NCBI GenBank assembly: GCA_049522755.1
Contig: JBEKNN010000012.1
Span: 1 to 64,000 of the forward strand
DNA length: 64,000 bases
DNA from: PALSA-243 sp049522755
GTDB lineage: Bacteria; Acidobacteriota; Terriglobia; Bryobacterales; Bryobacteraceae
Direction: 5' to 3'
The translations under genes and the position numbers were made by a program. This document shows, in pieces, positions 31,508 to 39,110 of this stretch (position 1 is the first letter of the stretch; each line of letters opens with the position of its first letter). The notes below the pieces were generated by a model. The model saw only the letters and a list, made by a program, of their open reading frames with translations, was not told the DNA's origin and did not search any database.

Positions 31508-31905
31508 CCTACCTCCTGGACACAAACGCGATTAGCGATCTGATGAGGGCATCCCCACGAATCGAGAATTGGATGGCCGGGCTGGAGCCGGGCGATCGCG
31601 TGGTTACCTGTACGATTGTTCGAGGCGAAGTACTCTTCGGGATTGCAAGACTTCCGCCAGGTAGACGGCGAACGGAGTTGGAGGATACCGGCCGCCAATT
31701 CTTGGCTTCCGTGAGCTGTGAGCCGGCCCCGGAACGGGCGGGCGACTTCTACGCGGCCGTTAAGCTGACTCGCCAACAGCGCGGCCTCACGCTGGACGAA
31801 AACGATCTGTGGGTGGCCGCGACGGCGCTCGCCCTCGGTGCGACGGTGGTCACGCGCGACAGCGATTTCGGAGGTATTGATGGCCTGCCGGTCATTGCGC
31901 TTTAA
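31504..31905 (+). CDS. PIN-domain ribonuclease toxin (VapC-like)
   Basis: The 133-residue protein starts with GTG at 31504. The PIN acidic residues are visible: Asp6 (YLLDTNAISDL), Glu42 (IVRGEVLFGIA), Asp99 (LDENDLWVAATALALGA) and Asp117 (VVTRDSDFGGI). VapC toxins cut tRNA or rRNA when the antitoxin is degraded. It is intact, unlike the remnant at 13083, and is coupled to the antitoxin upstream. Confidence 0.9.
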   Translation: MTYLLDTNAISDLMRASPRIENWMAGLEPGDRVVTCTIVRGEVLFGIARLPPGRRRTELEDTGRQFLASVSCEPAPERAGDFYAAVKLTRQQRGLTLDENDLWVAATALALGATVVTRDSDFGGIDGLPVIAL

Positions 31906-32023
31906 TTGGCGGTAGACAAGACTTCGCACGGCAGACGTGCTGTTTGGCGGCTACGCGGCTACGCGGCGTCTGGCTGAAATAAAGCGCCCGATTGGGTATC
32001 ATGGGAACCGGCTGTCTCCTGAC

Positions 32024-32143
32024 ATGAAGAAACTCAGGTACCAGGACATTTTCGTACCAGGCGGGTTTCCGCGACTTACATACAATCCCCGCGGGGATTT
32101 GATGGAAGCAAATCTGCGGTGGGGCGAACTGGCGAAAGGCTAA
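32024..32143 (+). pseudogene. Short fragment resembling the N-terminus of an ATPase-like protein
   Basis: A 39-codon frame begins MKKLRYQDIFVPGGFPRLTY and continues NPRGDLMEANLRWGELAKG before a stop. The pattern Y-x-x-(I/V)-F-x-P-x-G-x-P-x-x-T-Y is one I associate with N-termini of AAA-type ATP-binding proteins, but the remaining several hundred residues are absent. No good ribosome site precedes it. The identification is tentative. Confidence 0.35.
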
Positions 32144-32207
32144 CTCCGGCACATTTTCGCTTCATGCCTGAACCGTACGATTAAACGGCGGCGCGCGATT
32201 CCTGGCG

Positions 32208-32244
32208 CGAAATCCCCGTTGCACCAGCCGAGCTTCCTGGAGAA
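32208..32244. repeat. 37-base direct repeat, right copy
   Basis: Matches 30997-31033 at 32 of 37 positions, same orientation. See the left copy. Confidence 0.6.
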
Positions 32245-32333
32245 CTCCAGTCCGAGGGAGTAGTCACCGAACTGCCCGCGTAGGGTCGAAGACTGAATCT
32301 TGGCGGAGGCGTACGTAACACATCCTACCCCCG

Positions 32334-33695
32334 TCACCGCGGCAAAGTCACGGTGAACGTACTCCCGGCGCCCGGCCGGCTGGCCAATTCCACGGCGCCG
32401 CGGTGCGATTCGGCGATCCATTTCACGATCGCCAGTCCCAGCCCGAATCCGCCGTTGCCTCTCGATCGCGCTTTGTCCGCGCGGAAGAAGCGCTCGAAGA
32501 CGTGCGCCGCGGCGTCGGCGCCAATGCCGATGCCCGTATCCGATATGCGGATGCGCACGCCGTCGGCGCGGGCTTCCAGTTCGGCCAGAACCTTGCCGCC
32601 CGGAGGCGTGTAACGGATGGCGTTGTCCAGCAGATTGAGCGTCATGCGCCGCAGCAATTCCTCGTCGCCACAGAACGGCGCGTCGGCCGCGCAGCGGCAC
32701 TCCAGCTCGATATTCCGCGCCACTGCGAGGGACTGGACCGACCGGCAGCATTCCAATAGCAGATCGTTCCAGTAAAACGGCTGCGCCTGCAGCGTGATGC
32801 GCCCCGCATCGGCCCTCGCCAGGTTCAGCAGGTCGTCCACCAGCCGGGAAAGACGCCGCGATTCGTCGAGAACGATCGCCAGCGATTCCTGGTATTCCGC
32901 CGCGGTGCGTTCCTTCGCCAGCGTCACGTCCGCTTCGCCGCGGATTACCGCCACCGGGGTGCGCAGCTCGTGCGAAGCGTCGGCCACGAACCGGCGCATG
33001 TGGTCGAACGATTGATCGAGGCGCCCCAGCAATTCGTTGAACGATTCCGCCAGCGCCGTCAATTCCTCGGCCGCATCGCCGATCCGCAGGCGCGCGTCCA
33101 GATTGCTGCCGGTGATGCGCCGCGCCTGGGCCGCCATGGCGTCGAGCGGCGCCATACCCCGCGAGGCGAACCAGTAACCGCCCGCGCCGGCGATCGCCAA
33201 TATCAGCGGGAGCGCCAGAAACATCGCGCGCCGGATGGCCGCCAGATCGGCCTCGATCGCACCCAGCGGCTCGGCCGCCACCGCGACGTAAGTGCGTCCA
33301 TTGGAGTTGAACCGGTGGACCGCCGCGCGCGCGCCGGGAATGGGATACGCCGATTCCTGCGCGCCAGCAGACATCCGGCGAGCGGCAGCCACCGCATCGA
33401 AGCGCGTGCTGGCGGCCAGCACCCGCGCGCCATCGAGCACGGCAACTTTACCCGCGCGCAGACGCATATTGGAGACGGCTTCCGTCGCGGACTTTGCCGG
33501 GTCGTTCTGCGTCTCGCCCATTTCGTCCTGGAACAGGGCCGCCGCCGTGGCAGCCTGCGATAGCAGCGATTCGTCCAGACGGCTCGTCAGCGCGCGCGAA
33601 AGCACGCCGTACAGCCCCGCCGTCAACAGCGCGAAGAGCGCTGCGAAGCATCCCACATACCACACGGTCAGCCGCGCCCGGAAACTCTTAATCAT
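32334..33695 (-). CDS. Membrane sensor histidine kinase (OmpR-type pair)
   Basis: The 453-residue protein has two membrane helices (about 12-32 and 162-182) around a periplasmic sensor. A HAMP linker follows (about 185-237), then HisKA with the phospho-His in FVADASHELRTPVAVIRGEA. The HATPase domain carries LLDNAIRYTPPGG, ISDTGIGIG and FGLGLAIVKWIAES. It resembles copper/heavy-metal or QseC-like sensors in layout. It overlaps the stop of the regulator gene by 8 bases, so the pair is cotranscribed (regulator first). The signal is unknown. Confidence 0.92.
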   Translation of the reverse strand: MIKSFRARLTVWYVGCFAALFALLTAGLYGVLSRALTSRLDESLLSQAATAAALFQDEMGETQNDPAKSATEAVSNMRLRAGKVAVLDGARVLAASTRFDAVAAARRMSAGAQESAYPIPGARAAVHRFNSNGRTYVAVAAEPLGAIEADLAAIRRAMFLALPLILAIAGAGGYWFASRGMAPLDAMAAQARRITGSNLDARLRIGDAAEELTALAESFNELLGRLDQSFDHMRRFVADASHELRTPVAVIRGEADVTLAKERTAAEYQESLAIVLDESRRLSRLVDDLLNLARADAGRITLQAQPFYWNDLLLECCRSVQSLAVARNIELECRCAADAPFCGDEELLRRMTLNLLDNAIRYTPPGGKVLAELEARADGVRIRISDTGIGIGADAAAHVFERFFRADKARSRGNGGFGLGLAIVKWIAESHRGAVELASRPGAGSTFTVTLPR

Positions 33696-34377
33696 CGGCC
33701 GCCTCGGGAGTGGCGCTCAGTATGTAGCCTTCGCCGCGCCGGGTGTGAATCAGGCGGCGCGCAAACCCGGCGTCGATTTTCGCCCGCAGCCGCTTGACGT
33801 ATACGTCGATCAGGTTCGAAAGCGGATCGAAGCTCTCGTCCCAAACGTGCTGCGCGATGCGCTCGCGCCCCACCACGCGGTTCTGGTTCAATACCAGAAA
33901 CTCCAGCAGCGCGTATTCCTTGGCGGTGAGACTTACCGGAACGCCAGCCCGTACGGCTGCGTGGCTGGCGGTGTTCAGCGTCAAATCGCCCGCCTTCAGC
34001 GTCTCCACCCGCAGCGACTCCGAGCGGCGCAACAGCGCACGCAGGCGCGCCAACAATTCTTTGAAGTCGAAGGGCTTGATCAGGTAATCGTCGGCGCCGC
34101 AATCGAGCCCCGCCACGCGGTCGTCCACGGAGCCGCGCGCGGTCAACATCAGAATCGGCGTGCGGAAACCGGAGGCGCGCAATTCGCGGCACACCGCATG
34201 GCCGTCTTTCACCGGCAGCATCACGTCCAGCACCACCGCATCGTATTCGTTTACCGCGGCGCGGTACAGCGCCTGCTCGCCATCCACCGCCAGATCCACC
34301 GCGTAGGCTTGCTCGCGCAGACCCTTGGCGATAAAGCCGGCCACGCGCTCTTCGTCCTCCACCAAGAGAATCCGCAC
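33688..34377 (-). CDS. OmpR/PhoB-family response regulator
   Basis: The 229-residue product has a receiver domain with acidic pocket (LLVEDEERVA), phospho-Asp in AVVLDVMLPVKDG (~51) and the conserved Lys in YLIKPFDFKEL. A winged-helix DNA-binding domain follows (LTAKEYALLEFLVLNQNRVV; IDVYVKRLRAKID; RGEGYILSA). It is the partner of the kinase immediately downstream. It is divergent from the sugar transferase gene across about 110 bases. Confidence 0.95.
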   Translation of the reverse strand: MRILLVEDEERVAGFIAKGLREQAYAVDLAVDGEQALYRAAVNEYDAVVLDVMLPVKDGHAVCRELRASGFRTPILMLTARGSVDDRVAGLDCGADDYLIKPFDFKELLARLRALLRRSESLRVETLKAGDLTLNTASHAAVRAGVPVSLTAKEYALLEFLVLNQNRVVGRERIAQHVWDESFDPLSNLIDVYVKRLRAKIDAGFARRLIHTRRGEGYILSATPEAADD

Positions 34378-34485
34378 CTATCCTATTCTGCGCGACGGCG
34401 CACCAAACGCACAACGCCGCGATTTCACAAATCCTTTACAGGGCCTTCATCAGGGGCTGGTTATCATCGAATTGAAGGTACTATC

Positions 34486-35139
34486 TTGGCGTCGATTCCT
34501 CTAGTCCGGCAAGCTCCGGCCATCCACGAACTGTCTTGGCAGACCATCGGCATCTGCGAGCGAATCGCCTCGATTGCGATGCTGGCCGCGCTGAGCCCGC
34601 TGGTGGCGGTAAGCGCGCTGGCGGTTGCGATAGCGTCCCGCCGCTCGCCGTTCATCGCGCACCGGCGCGTGGGATGGCGCGGCGAGACGCTATGGATGAT
34701 CAAGCTGCGCACGATGTGGGGCGCGGAACGTCAGAGCGCCGCGCGATGGGTGGAACGCATTGGCGACGGATCTTTCGCCGACGACAAGCAACCCGACGAC
34801 CCGCGCGTGCCCAATTGGTTCGCGCGCTTCTGCCGGCGGCACTCCATCGACGAGATTCCTCAGCTTTGGCATGTGATCCGCGGCCAGATGTCGCTGGTTG
34901 GGCCGCGCCCCGCCACCACCGAAGAGCTGCGGCGCTATTACGGGGCGGATGCCGAAGAGCTGCTGCAGGTAAGACCCGGCATGGCTGGGTTATGGCAGAT
35001 TTCAGGACGGAACCGGCTGACTTACGCGGAGCGGAAAAAGCTGGATTTGAGGTATGTTCGCGAACGGTCCGCGAGGATGTACCTCAGGATTTTGCTCCGC
35101 ACCATTCCCGAAGTGCTGAGCGGCGCGAATACCTGGTAG
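34486..35139 (+). CDS. Undecaprenyl-phosphate sugar-1-phosphate transferase (short form)
   Basis: The 217-residue product matches the bacterial sugar transferase domain, which starts exopolysaccharide or O-antigen repeat synthesis by moving a sugar phosphate onto undecaprenyl phosphate. One membrane helix (about 25-47) precedes the catalytic part. Motifs are HRRVGWRGETLWMIKLRTMW, RRHSIDEIPQLWHVIRGQMS, LVGPRPATTEELRRYY and VRPGMAGLWQISGRNRLTYA. The only in-frame start at a fitting place is TTG at 34486, preceded by GAAGG. The frame remains open upstream on the strand opposite the kinase, which is chance. No other polysaccharide genes lie next to it. Confidence 0.88.
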   Translation: MASIPLVRQAPAIHELSWQTIGICERIASIAMLAALSPLVAVSALAVAIASRRSPFIAHRRVGWRGETLWMIKLRTMWGAERQSAARWVERIGDGSFADDKQPDDPRVPNWFARFCRRHSIDEIPQLWHVIRGQMSLVGPRPATTEELRRYYGADAEELLQVRPGMAGLWQISGRNRLTYAERKKLDLRYVRERSARMYLRILLRTIPEVLSGANTW

Positions 35140-35233
35140 CAGCGTCCGCGGCCTGAAACGCCCGCCAGAGCCTCCGCGATTGCTGCGACGCGGGGCCCCG
35201 ACACGATGAGGCGCTCTCCCTGAAATACAGCTT

Positions 35234-35276
35234 CACCCGAAGGCGCTTCGCATAGCTCCACCCGGAGGCGCTTCGC
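35234..35276. repeat. Two-copy tandem repeat between convergent genes
   Basis: CACCCGAAGGCGCTTCGC (35234-35251) and CACCCGGAGGCGCTTCGC (35259-35276) are 25 bases apart. Each can fold into a small CGAAG/CTTCG-type hairpin. Confidence 0.5.
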
Positions 35277-35316
35277 GCTATTCGAATGAGGCATCGAGGT
35301 GCGGGGTAACGCCGGG

Positions 35317-35343
35317 TTGACAGACGAAAGCGTCTGTCCCACT
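35317..35343. repeat. Palindromic repeat R2, copy 4 (intergenic)
   Basis: TTGACAGACG, AAAG, CGTCTGTCCCAC. It is almost identical to the copy inside the uracil-DNA glycosylase gene at 4083-4109. It lies between the convergent sugar transferase and HipA-like kinase genes. Confidence 0.7.
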
Positions 35344-35364
35344 TTGGCGCCAAGGGCTTGCGCA

Positions 35365-36192
35365 CTATGGCCCGGTCCAATTCCCAAAGGGAGGTACGCG
35401 GCAGCCGCGGCAGGCTTCGATCAGCTCCGGGACGCGCGCGCGCCGTTCGTACAGGCGTTCGAGCAGGCGCTCCAGGGCATCCTCATCGCCGGCGATCCAA
35501 TCCGACGGCACGCGCTTCCAGGCCTGGTCGATGACTTCTTCGGGGAAGTGCATCACCTGGCCCAGCCAGGGTTGAAAATCGTCGAGCGAGCGCACCGAAG
35601 CGTAGACGGCGTGGCGGGCGTACAAGCCGTGCATGGCCGAGTCGCCGAAATCCCACATGGGGCCGTTGAATGCGAACCCGTGGTCGATCATGCGGCCTAC
35701 AAAACCGGGGCGCGCCCCTTCCGCGGCTTCGCGGCGCACCAGGGCGCGGTAGAAGATGGTCTGGCGGCCGTCGGTATTGCCCACCCACTTGTCGAAGACC
35801 AGGACGGCGCGAAAATCTTCGAGATTTACCACTTGCGCGATCAGGGCCTCCGGCAGGAAATCGTAAACCGCGACGCGGCCGGGGTCGCCTGGATAGCGGG
35901 AACCGAAATGCCATCCCGGTTCCGCTGGAATCTGCTTCTGCCCGAAGGAGAAATGGACCTCCGGGTTTGCCGCCAGGAAGGCCCCGGTGACGTCGATCAG
36001 CGCCGTTTCCGGGACCGCGATTTTCAGATAATCGAGCAGCGTGGCGCACAGCACCTCGTTGACCAGCACGCGCAAGTGTTGAGGGTTGTTGCGGAATTTG
36101 ACGACGTACCAGTTGCCGTCATCGGCCTCCAGCAGGTGGGCTTGAGCGCCTCCACGCATCTTGCGCACGTGCCGGATTGCGGTGAGCGGCAT
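35365..36192 (-). CDS. HipA-like kinase domain protein
   Basis: The 275-residue product resembles the small HipA-like kinase family. It has a possible ATP-contact lysine in NWYVVKFRNNPQHLRV (~32), a catalytic loop FDKWVGNTDGRQTIFY (~133-148) and the metal-binding MIDHGFAFNG (~169). Classical HipA is a serine kinase toxin paired with HipB. No HipB-like gene is adjacent here, and the protein lacks the N-terminal HipA subdomain, so a toxin role is unproven. The substrate is unknown. It starts 73 bases from the divergent small gene at 36266. Confidence 0.75.
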   Translation of the reverse strand: MPLTAIRHVRKMRGGAQAHLLEADDGNWYVVKFRNNPQHLRVLVNEVLCATLLDYLKIAVPETALIDVTGAFLAANPEVHFSFGQKQIPAEPGWHFGSRYPGDPGRVAVYDFLPEALIAQVVNLEDFRAVLVFDKWVGNTDGRQTIFYRALVRREAAEGARPGFVGRMIDHGFAFNGPMWDFGDSAMHGLYARHAVYASVRSLDDFQPWLGQVMHFPEEVIDQAWKRVPSDWIAGDEDALERLLERLYERRARVPELIEACRGCRVPPFGNWTGP

Positions 36193-36265
36193 TGGAAACG
36201 AATGCTGTAACCTAAAGTAGTATCACATGGGGAAGTAAGAATCACATGGAGGCTGGAGATCGCAG

Positions 36266-36511
36266 ATGGCTGAAACAGGAATTCCCACGGGGGCGCCCGA
36301 GAGTGCGCCGGCGCAGGCAGGCGCGCGCAGCGCCGATGAGGTGGCGCTTGAGTTGACCAAGTTTATCGCGGTGACGACGGGATATGGAAGGGGCTCGCAA
36401 TCGTCGGCTGGATTTTCGGGGAAAGCGGGGGCTCGCTCGCCGGAAGAGCAGGCGGAAGCCCTGCTGGACCTTTTCGTGCGGTGCCGGCGAGCGGTAAAAC
36501 AGGAGAGCTAG
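36266..36511 (+). CDS. Small hypothetical protein (81 residues)
   Basis: The ATG at 36266 is preceded by GGAGGCTGGAG. The N-terminal third is Ala/Pro/Gly-rich and probably disordered. The rest contains two helical stretches (SADEVALELTKFIAVTTGYG; EEQAEALLDLFVRCRRAVKQ). I do not recognise a function. It faces the histone-like gene convergently, with a nested palindrome between the stops. Confidence 0.6.
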   Translation: MAETGIPTGAPESAPAQAGARSADEVALELTKFIAVTTGYGRGSQSSAGFSGKAGARSPEEQAEALLDLFVRCRRAVKQES

Positions 36512-36516
36512 AACCT

Positions 36517-36581
36517 GGTGGGACGGACCATCGCCTTTGGTGGTCTGTCACAGTTGCAGAAAGCGATCGTCTGTCCCACCC
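36517..36581. repeat. Nested palindrome between convergent genes (R2-related)
   Basis: The outer arms GGTGGGACGGACCATCGC (36517-36534) and GCGATCGTCTGTCCCACC (36564-36581) are nearly complementary. The centre holds a partial inner copy (GGTCTGTCAC). It fills the gap between stops at 36511 and 36587, where it could end transcription from both sides. Confidence 0.6.
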
Positions 36582-36586
36582 CGACC

Positions 36587-37132
36587 CTACTTCTTTTTGC
36601 CGCCCTTTTTAGCTGCCTTCTTGGCCGGCGCTTTTTGGGCTGCCTTTTTCGCTGGGGCTTTCTTGGCCGGGGCCTTTTTAGCCGGCGCCTTCTTAGCGGC
36701 CTTGGCGGGCGCTTTCTTGGCTGCCTTCTTGGCCGGCGCTTTTACTGCCGCCTTCTTAGCCGGGGCCTTCTTAGCCGGCGGCGCTGCCTTCTTGGCCGGA
36801 GCCTTGGCGGCGGCCTTTTTCGCGGGAGCTGCCGGGGCCGGCGCTTTCGCCGCGGGAGCCGCTTTGGCTGGAGGCTTCTTCGAGGCGGATGCCTTCTTCA
36901 CGGGCTTCTTCGGAGGAGCTTCAGAACCGCCCGGCGTTTCCCCCGCGGGCGCCGGCGGCCCTACGGCCTCAATCACGAGGGCCACGGTTACCTCATCATC
37001 GTCCTCATCGTCTTCCTCGTCCTCGTAGTCGTCGAGCTTGGAATGCTGTTCCGAATGCTCTTCGTCTTCGTAATCGTGGAAGTCTTCCATCTCTTCTTCA
37101 TCGGCTATCACGATTTTCGAGTCATCAAACAT
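36587..37132 (-). CDS. Histone H1-like Lys/Ala/Pro-rich protein with acidic N-terminus
   Basis: The 181-residue product is sharply divided by charge. Residues 1-50 are very acidic (YEDEEDDEDDDEVT). A short neutral stretch follows, and residues ~75-181 are dozens of Lys-Ala-Pro units (KKAPAKKAPAKKAP) ending GGKKK. The basic part resembles bacterial H1-like proteins that bind and compact DNA. The acidic head is unusual and could shield it or bind a partner. The repeat DNA is prone to slippage, so length may vary between strains. The region has no folded enzymatic domain. Confidence 0.75.
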   Translation of the reverse strand: MFDDSKIVIADEEEMEDFHDYEDEEHSEQHSKLDDYEDEEDDEDDDEVTVALVIEAVGPPAPAGETPGGSEAPPKKPVKKASASKKPPAKAAPAAKAPAPAAPAKKAAAKAPAKKAAPPAKKAPAKKAAVKAPAKKAAKKAPAKAAKKAPAKKAPAKKAPAKKAAQKAPAKKAAKKGGKKK

Positions 37133-37249
37133 TAAAGAAGCCTCCTGTAGTTGGCACAGTCAACCATAGAATACCCCTTTTTTGCGGAGAGGCAATAGAG
37201 AAAACGCGCGAATGCGGCGAATTTTTGAGACTGACTTTAAGATCCGATA

Positions 37250-38962
37250 CTAATTGGACGCGGCGCTGGCTAAGATGGTCGCGGGCTTGTGCGCCGGCTT
37301 CGATGCGGCGCCGGTCTTTGCGGGCGGCGCTGTGCGTGAACGGCGGGCCGCGGCCGAAGCCGGACGCGCGGCGCTTCGAGGAGCGCTCTTGCGTACGGCC
37401 GCACGCGCAGCAGGCTCGGGGCTTAGGGCTGAGATCAGGGCCGGGCGGGCCGCTGTGGGGATCATCAGAAGGTCGCCCGCCGCGGGCTGCGCCGAGGCCA
37501 GGTTATTGGCAGCCATGAGGCTTGCCGGCGTTACTCCGTAGCGCTTGCCGATCGCCGCCAGAGTCTCATCCGGAGCCACGCGGTGCATTCGCCAGGCGGC
37601 GCGGCGGTCTGCAGGCATCGATGCCAGGGCGGCTGAAACCGTGTCGGCCATGCCTTTCGGGACATGCAGCGTGTGGCCCTCGGGCAGCATTCCTTTGAGG
37701 GCCGCCGGATTGAGGCTGGACATCTCGTTCAGGGGCGTATCGGTGATATCCGCGACCAGGGCCAAGCCAGTGAGCGAATCCGTCTTGATGGTGTCGTATT
37801 CCAGCGGCGGGTCCATCTGTACGCCTTCCAAGCCATACTCGGCGGCGTTCTTTTCCATGATGGTCATCGCCAGAATGATGGGCACGTAGTTGGTGGTCTC
37901 CGCCGGCAGGGCGCCGCGGCCGCGCAGTTCCCAAAAATCGGCATAGCCCGTGCGTTCCACTGCCTTCTCGATGGTTCCCGGCCCACAATTGTACGCGGCA
38001 ATGGCAAGGTACCAATCGCCGAATTCGTTATAGAGATCGTGCAGGTGGTGAGCGGCGGCGCGGGTCGCCATTTCCGGATCCATGCGGTCGTCGGTATAGC
38101 GGGTTTGCATCAACCCGTATTGCTGTCCGCGCCATGTCAGAAACTGCCACATGCCGCCGGCCGCCATTCGCGAAACCGCGCGCGGAATAAAGCCCGATTC
38201 GGCCTGCGCGAGATGAATCAACTCCTGCGGCACGCCTTCTTCGTCCAGAACGCGTTGAATCATGGGCCGGTAGCGGCCCGAGCGCTGATATGCCGCAACC
38301 AGAGTCCGGTGGCCGCGATTCGAAAAGTAATTGATGTAGCCGAGAACCGCGTCGTTGACCGACAGCGGCAATTGGGAAACGGTCGCCCTGACCTGCTCCC
38401 GCACCTTGTCTTTCAGTCTGGGGTCGACGGGAAACGTCATCTGCAGGATATCTTCGAGCGGCGCCTTTTCGAATTTGTCATCGTCTATGCTCGCCGAAGC
38501 GCCCATTCCGGACAGATCGAAGCGGTGAATGGAGTCCACCATGTCATCGAATTTTTTTTCGTAATCGAGCCGGTCTGCCGGAGTCTCGTCGGAGGCTTGC
38601 AGCATCAAATCGACAGCCGCGTCGAATTCCCGACGCGCGCCGTCGAGGTCTTTCGCCTGGTAGAGCTTCTTTCCGGCCTCGAAACGGCGCTCGGCGCGGT
38701 CGACGAGGGCGTCGCCTGAAGTCCGGCGCCGCGGCGGGGAAGTGATAAGAAATGCAGGCAGATCTTGGAGATAGATATTCGGTTGGGCGACGGGGACCTT
38801 CGGGAGATCCTCGTCGGTCAAGGCCGGCATTTGGGGGGCTGGCGGCAGAAATGAATTTTGGAACTTGGATTGCTGGTAACCAGTCATGCTACCGCATCCC
38901 GCAGTAACTAAGGCTGCGGAAAACAGGCAACAGGAGAAGAACGTCTTCTTTCGACCGTCCAT
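37250..38962 (-). CDS. MltD-like membrane-bound lytic transglycosylase with LysM
   Basis: The 570-residue protein starts at ATG 38962. A lipoprotein signal ends in LVTAGC (Cys ~23), so it is anchored to a membrane. A helical region (about 65-170) precedes the SLT domain (about 215-370), whose catalytic Glu is in LAQAESGF. Supporting motifs are GGMWQFLTWRGQQYGL and YLAIAAYNCGPGTIEKAV. A LysM domain lies at about 460-510 (VAPDETLAAIGKRYGVTPAS). The last ~50 residues are basic and Ala-rich. It cleaves peptidoglycan glycan strands during wall remodelling. Confidence 0.92.
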   Translation of the reverse strand: MDGRKKTFFSCCLFSAALVTAGCGSMTGYQQSKFQNSFLPPAPQMPALTDEDLPKVPVAQPNIYLQDLPAFLITSPPRRRTSGDALVDRAERRFEAGKKLYQAKDLDGARREFDAAVDLMLQASDETPADRLDYEKKFDDMVDSIHRFDLSGMGASASIDDDKFEKAPLEDILQMTFPVDPRLKDKVREQVRATVSQLPLSVNDAVLGYINYFSNRGHRTLVAAYQRSGRYRPMIQRVLDEEGVPQELIHLAQAESGFIPRAVSRMAAGGMWQFLTWRGQQYGLMQTRYTDDRMDPEMATRAAAHHLHDLYNEFGDWYLAIAAYNCGPGTIEKAVERTGYADFWELRGRGALPAETTNYVPIILAMTIMEKNAAEYGLEGVQMDPPLEYDTIKTDSLTGLALVADITDTPLNEMSSLNPAALKGMLPEGHTLHVPKGMADTVSAALASMPADRRAAWRMHRVAPDETLAAIGKRYGVTPASLMAANNLASAQPAAGDLLMIPTAARPALISALSPEPAARAAVRKSAPRSAARPASAAARRSRTAPPAKTGAASKPAHKPATILASAASN

Positions 38963-39110
38963 CCAGAACCTCAAATAAAGAAAATAAAGTACTTCCACCG
39001 TACGCACGCGTACAGCGGAAACTAAAGACTACTACACTACCGATCTGTCAAGCAACCGCAATCTTGTGGGTATTCGTACACACGCGTGCGTCAAATTGCA
39101 CATATTGTGT

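Larger units (their letters stand above)
31906..32333. other. Gap of about 430 bases with gene debris
   Basis: Contains a 39-codon fragment (32024-32143), a tandem GGCTACGCGGCTACGCGGCG near 31948-31967, and the right copy of the 37-base repeat (32208-32244). No intact gene. It ends at the stop of the sensor kinase gene. Confidence 0.45.

Noticed and set aside
33292..34485. Upstream extension of the sugar transferase frame
   Set aside because: The open frame runs antisense through the kinase and regulator genes. The sugar transferase itself needs only the TTG start at 34486.
150..35343. CRISPR-like array from the repeated short palindromes
   Set aside because: The copies are far apart, not regularly spaced, and have no spacers or cas genes. 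They are dispersed hairpin elements.
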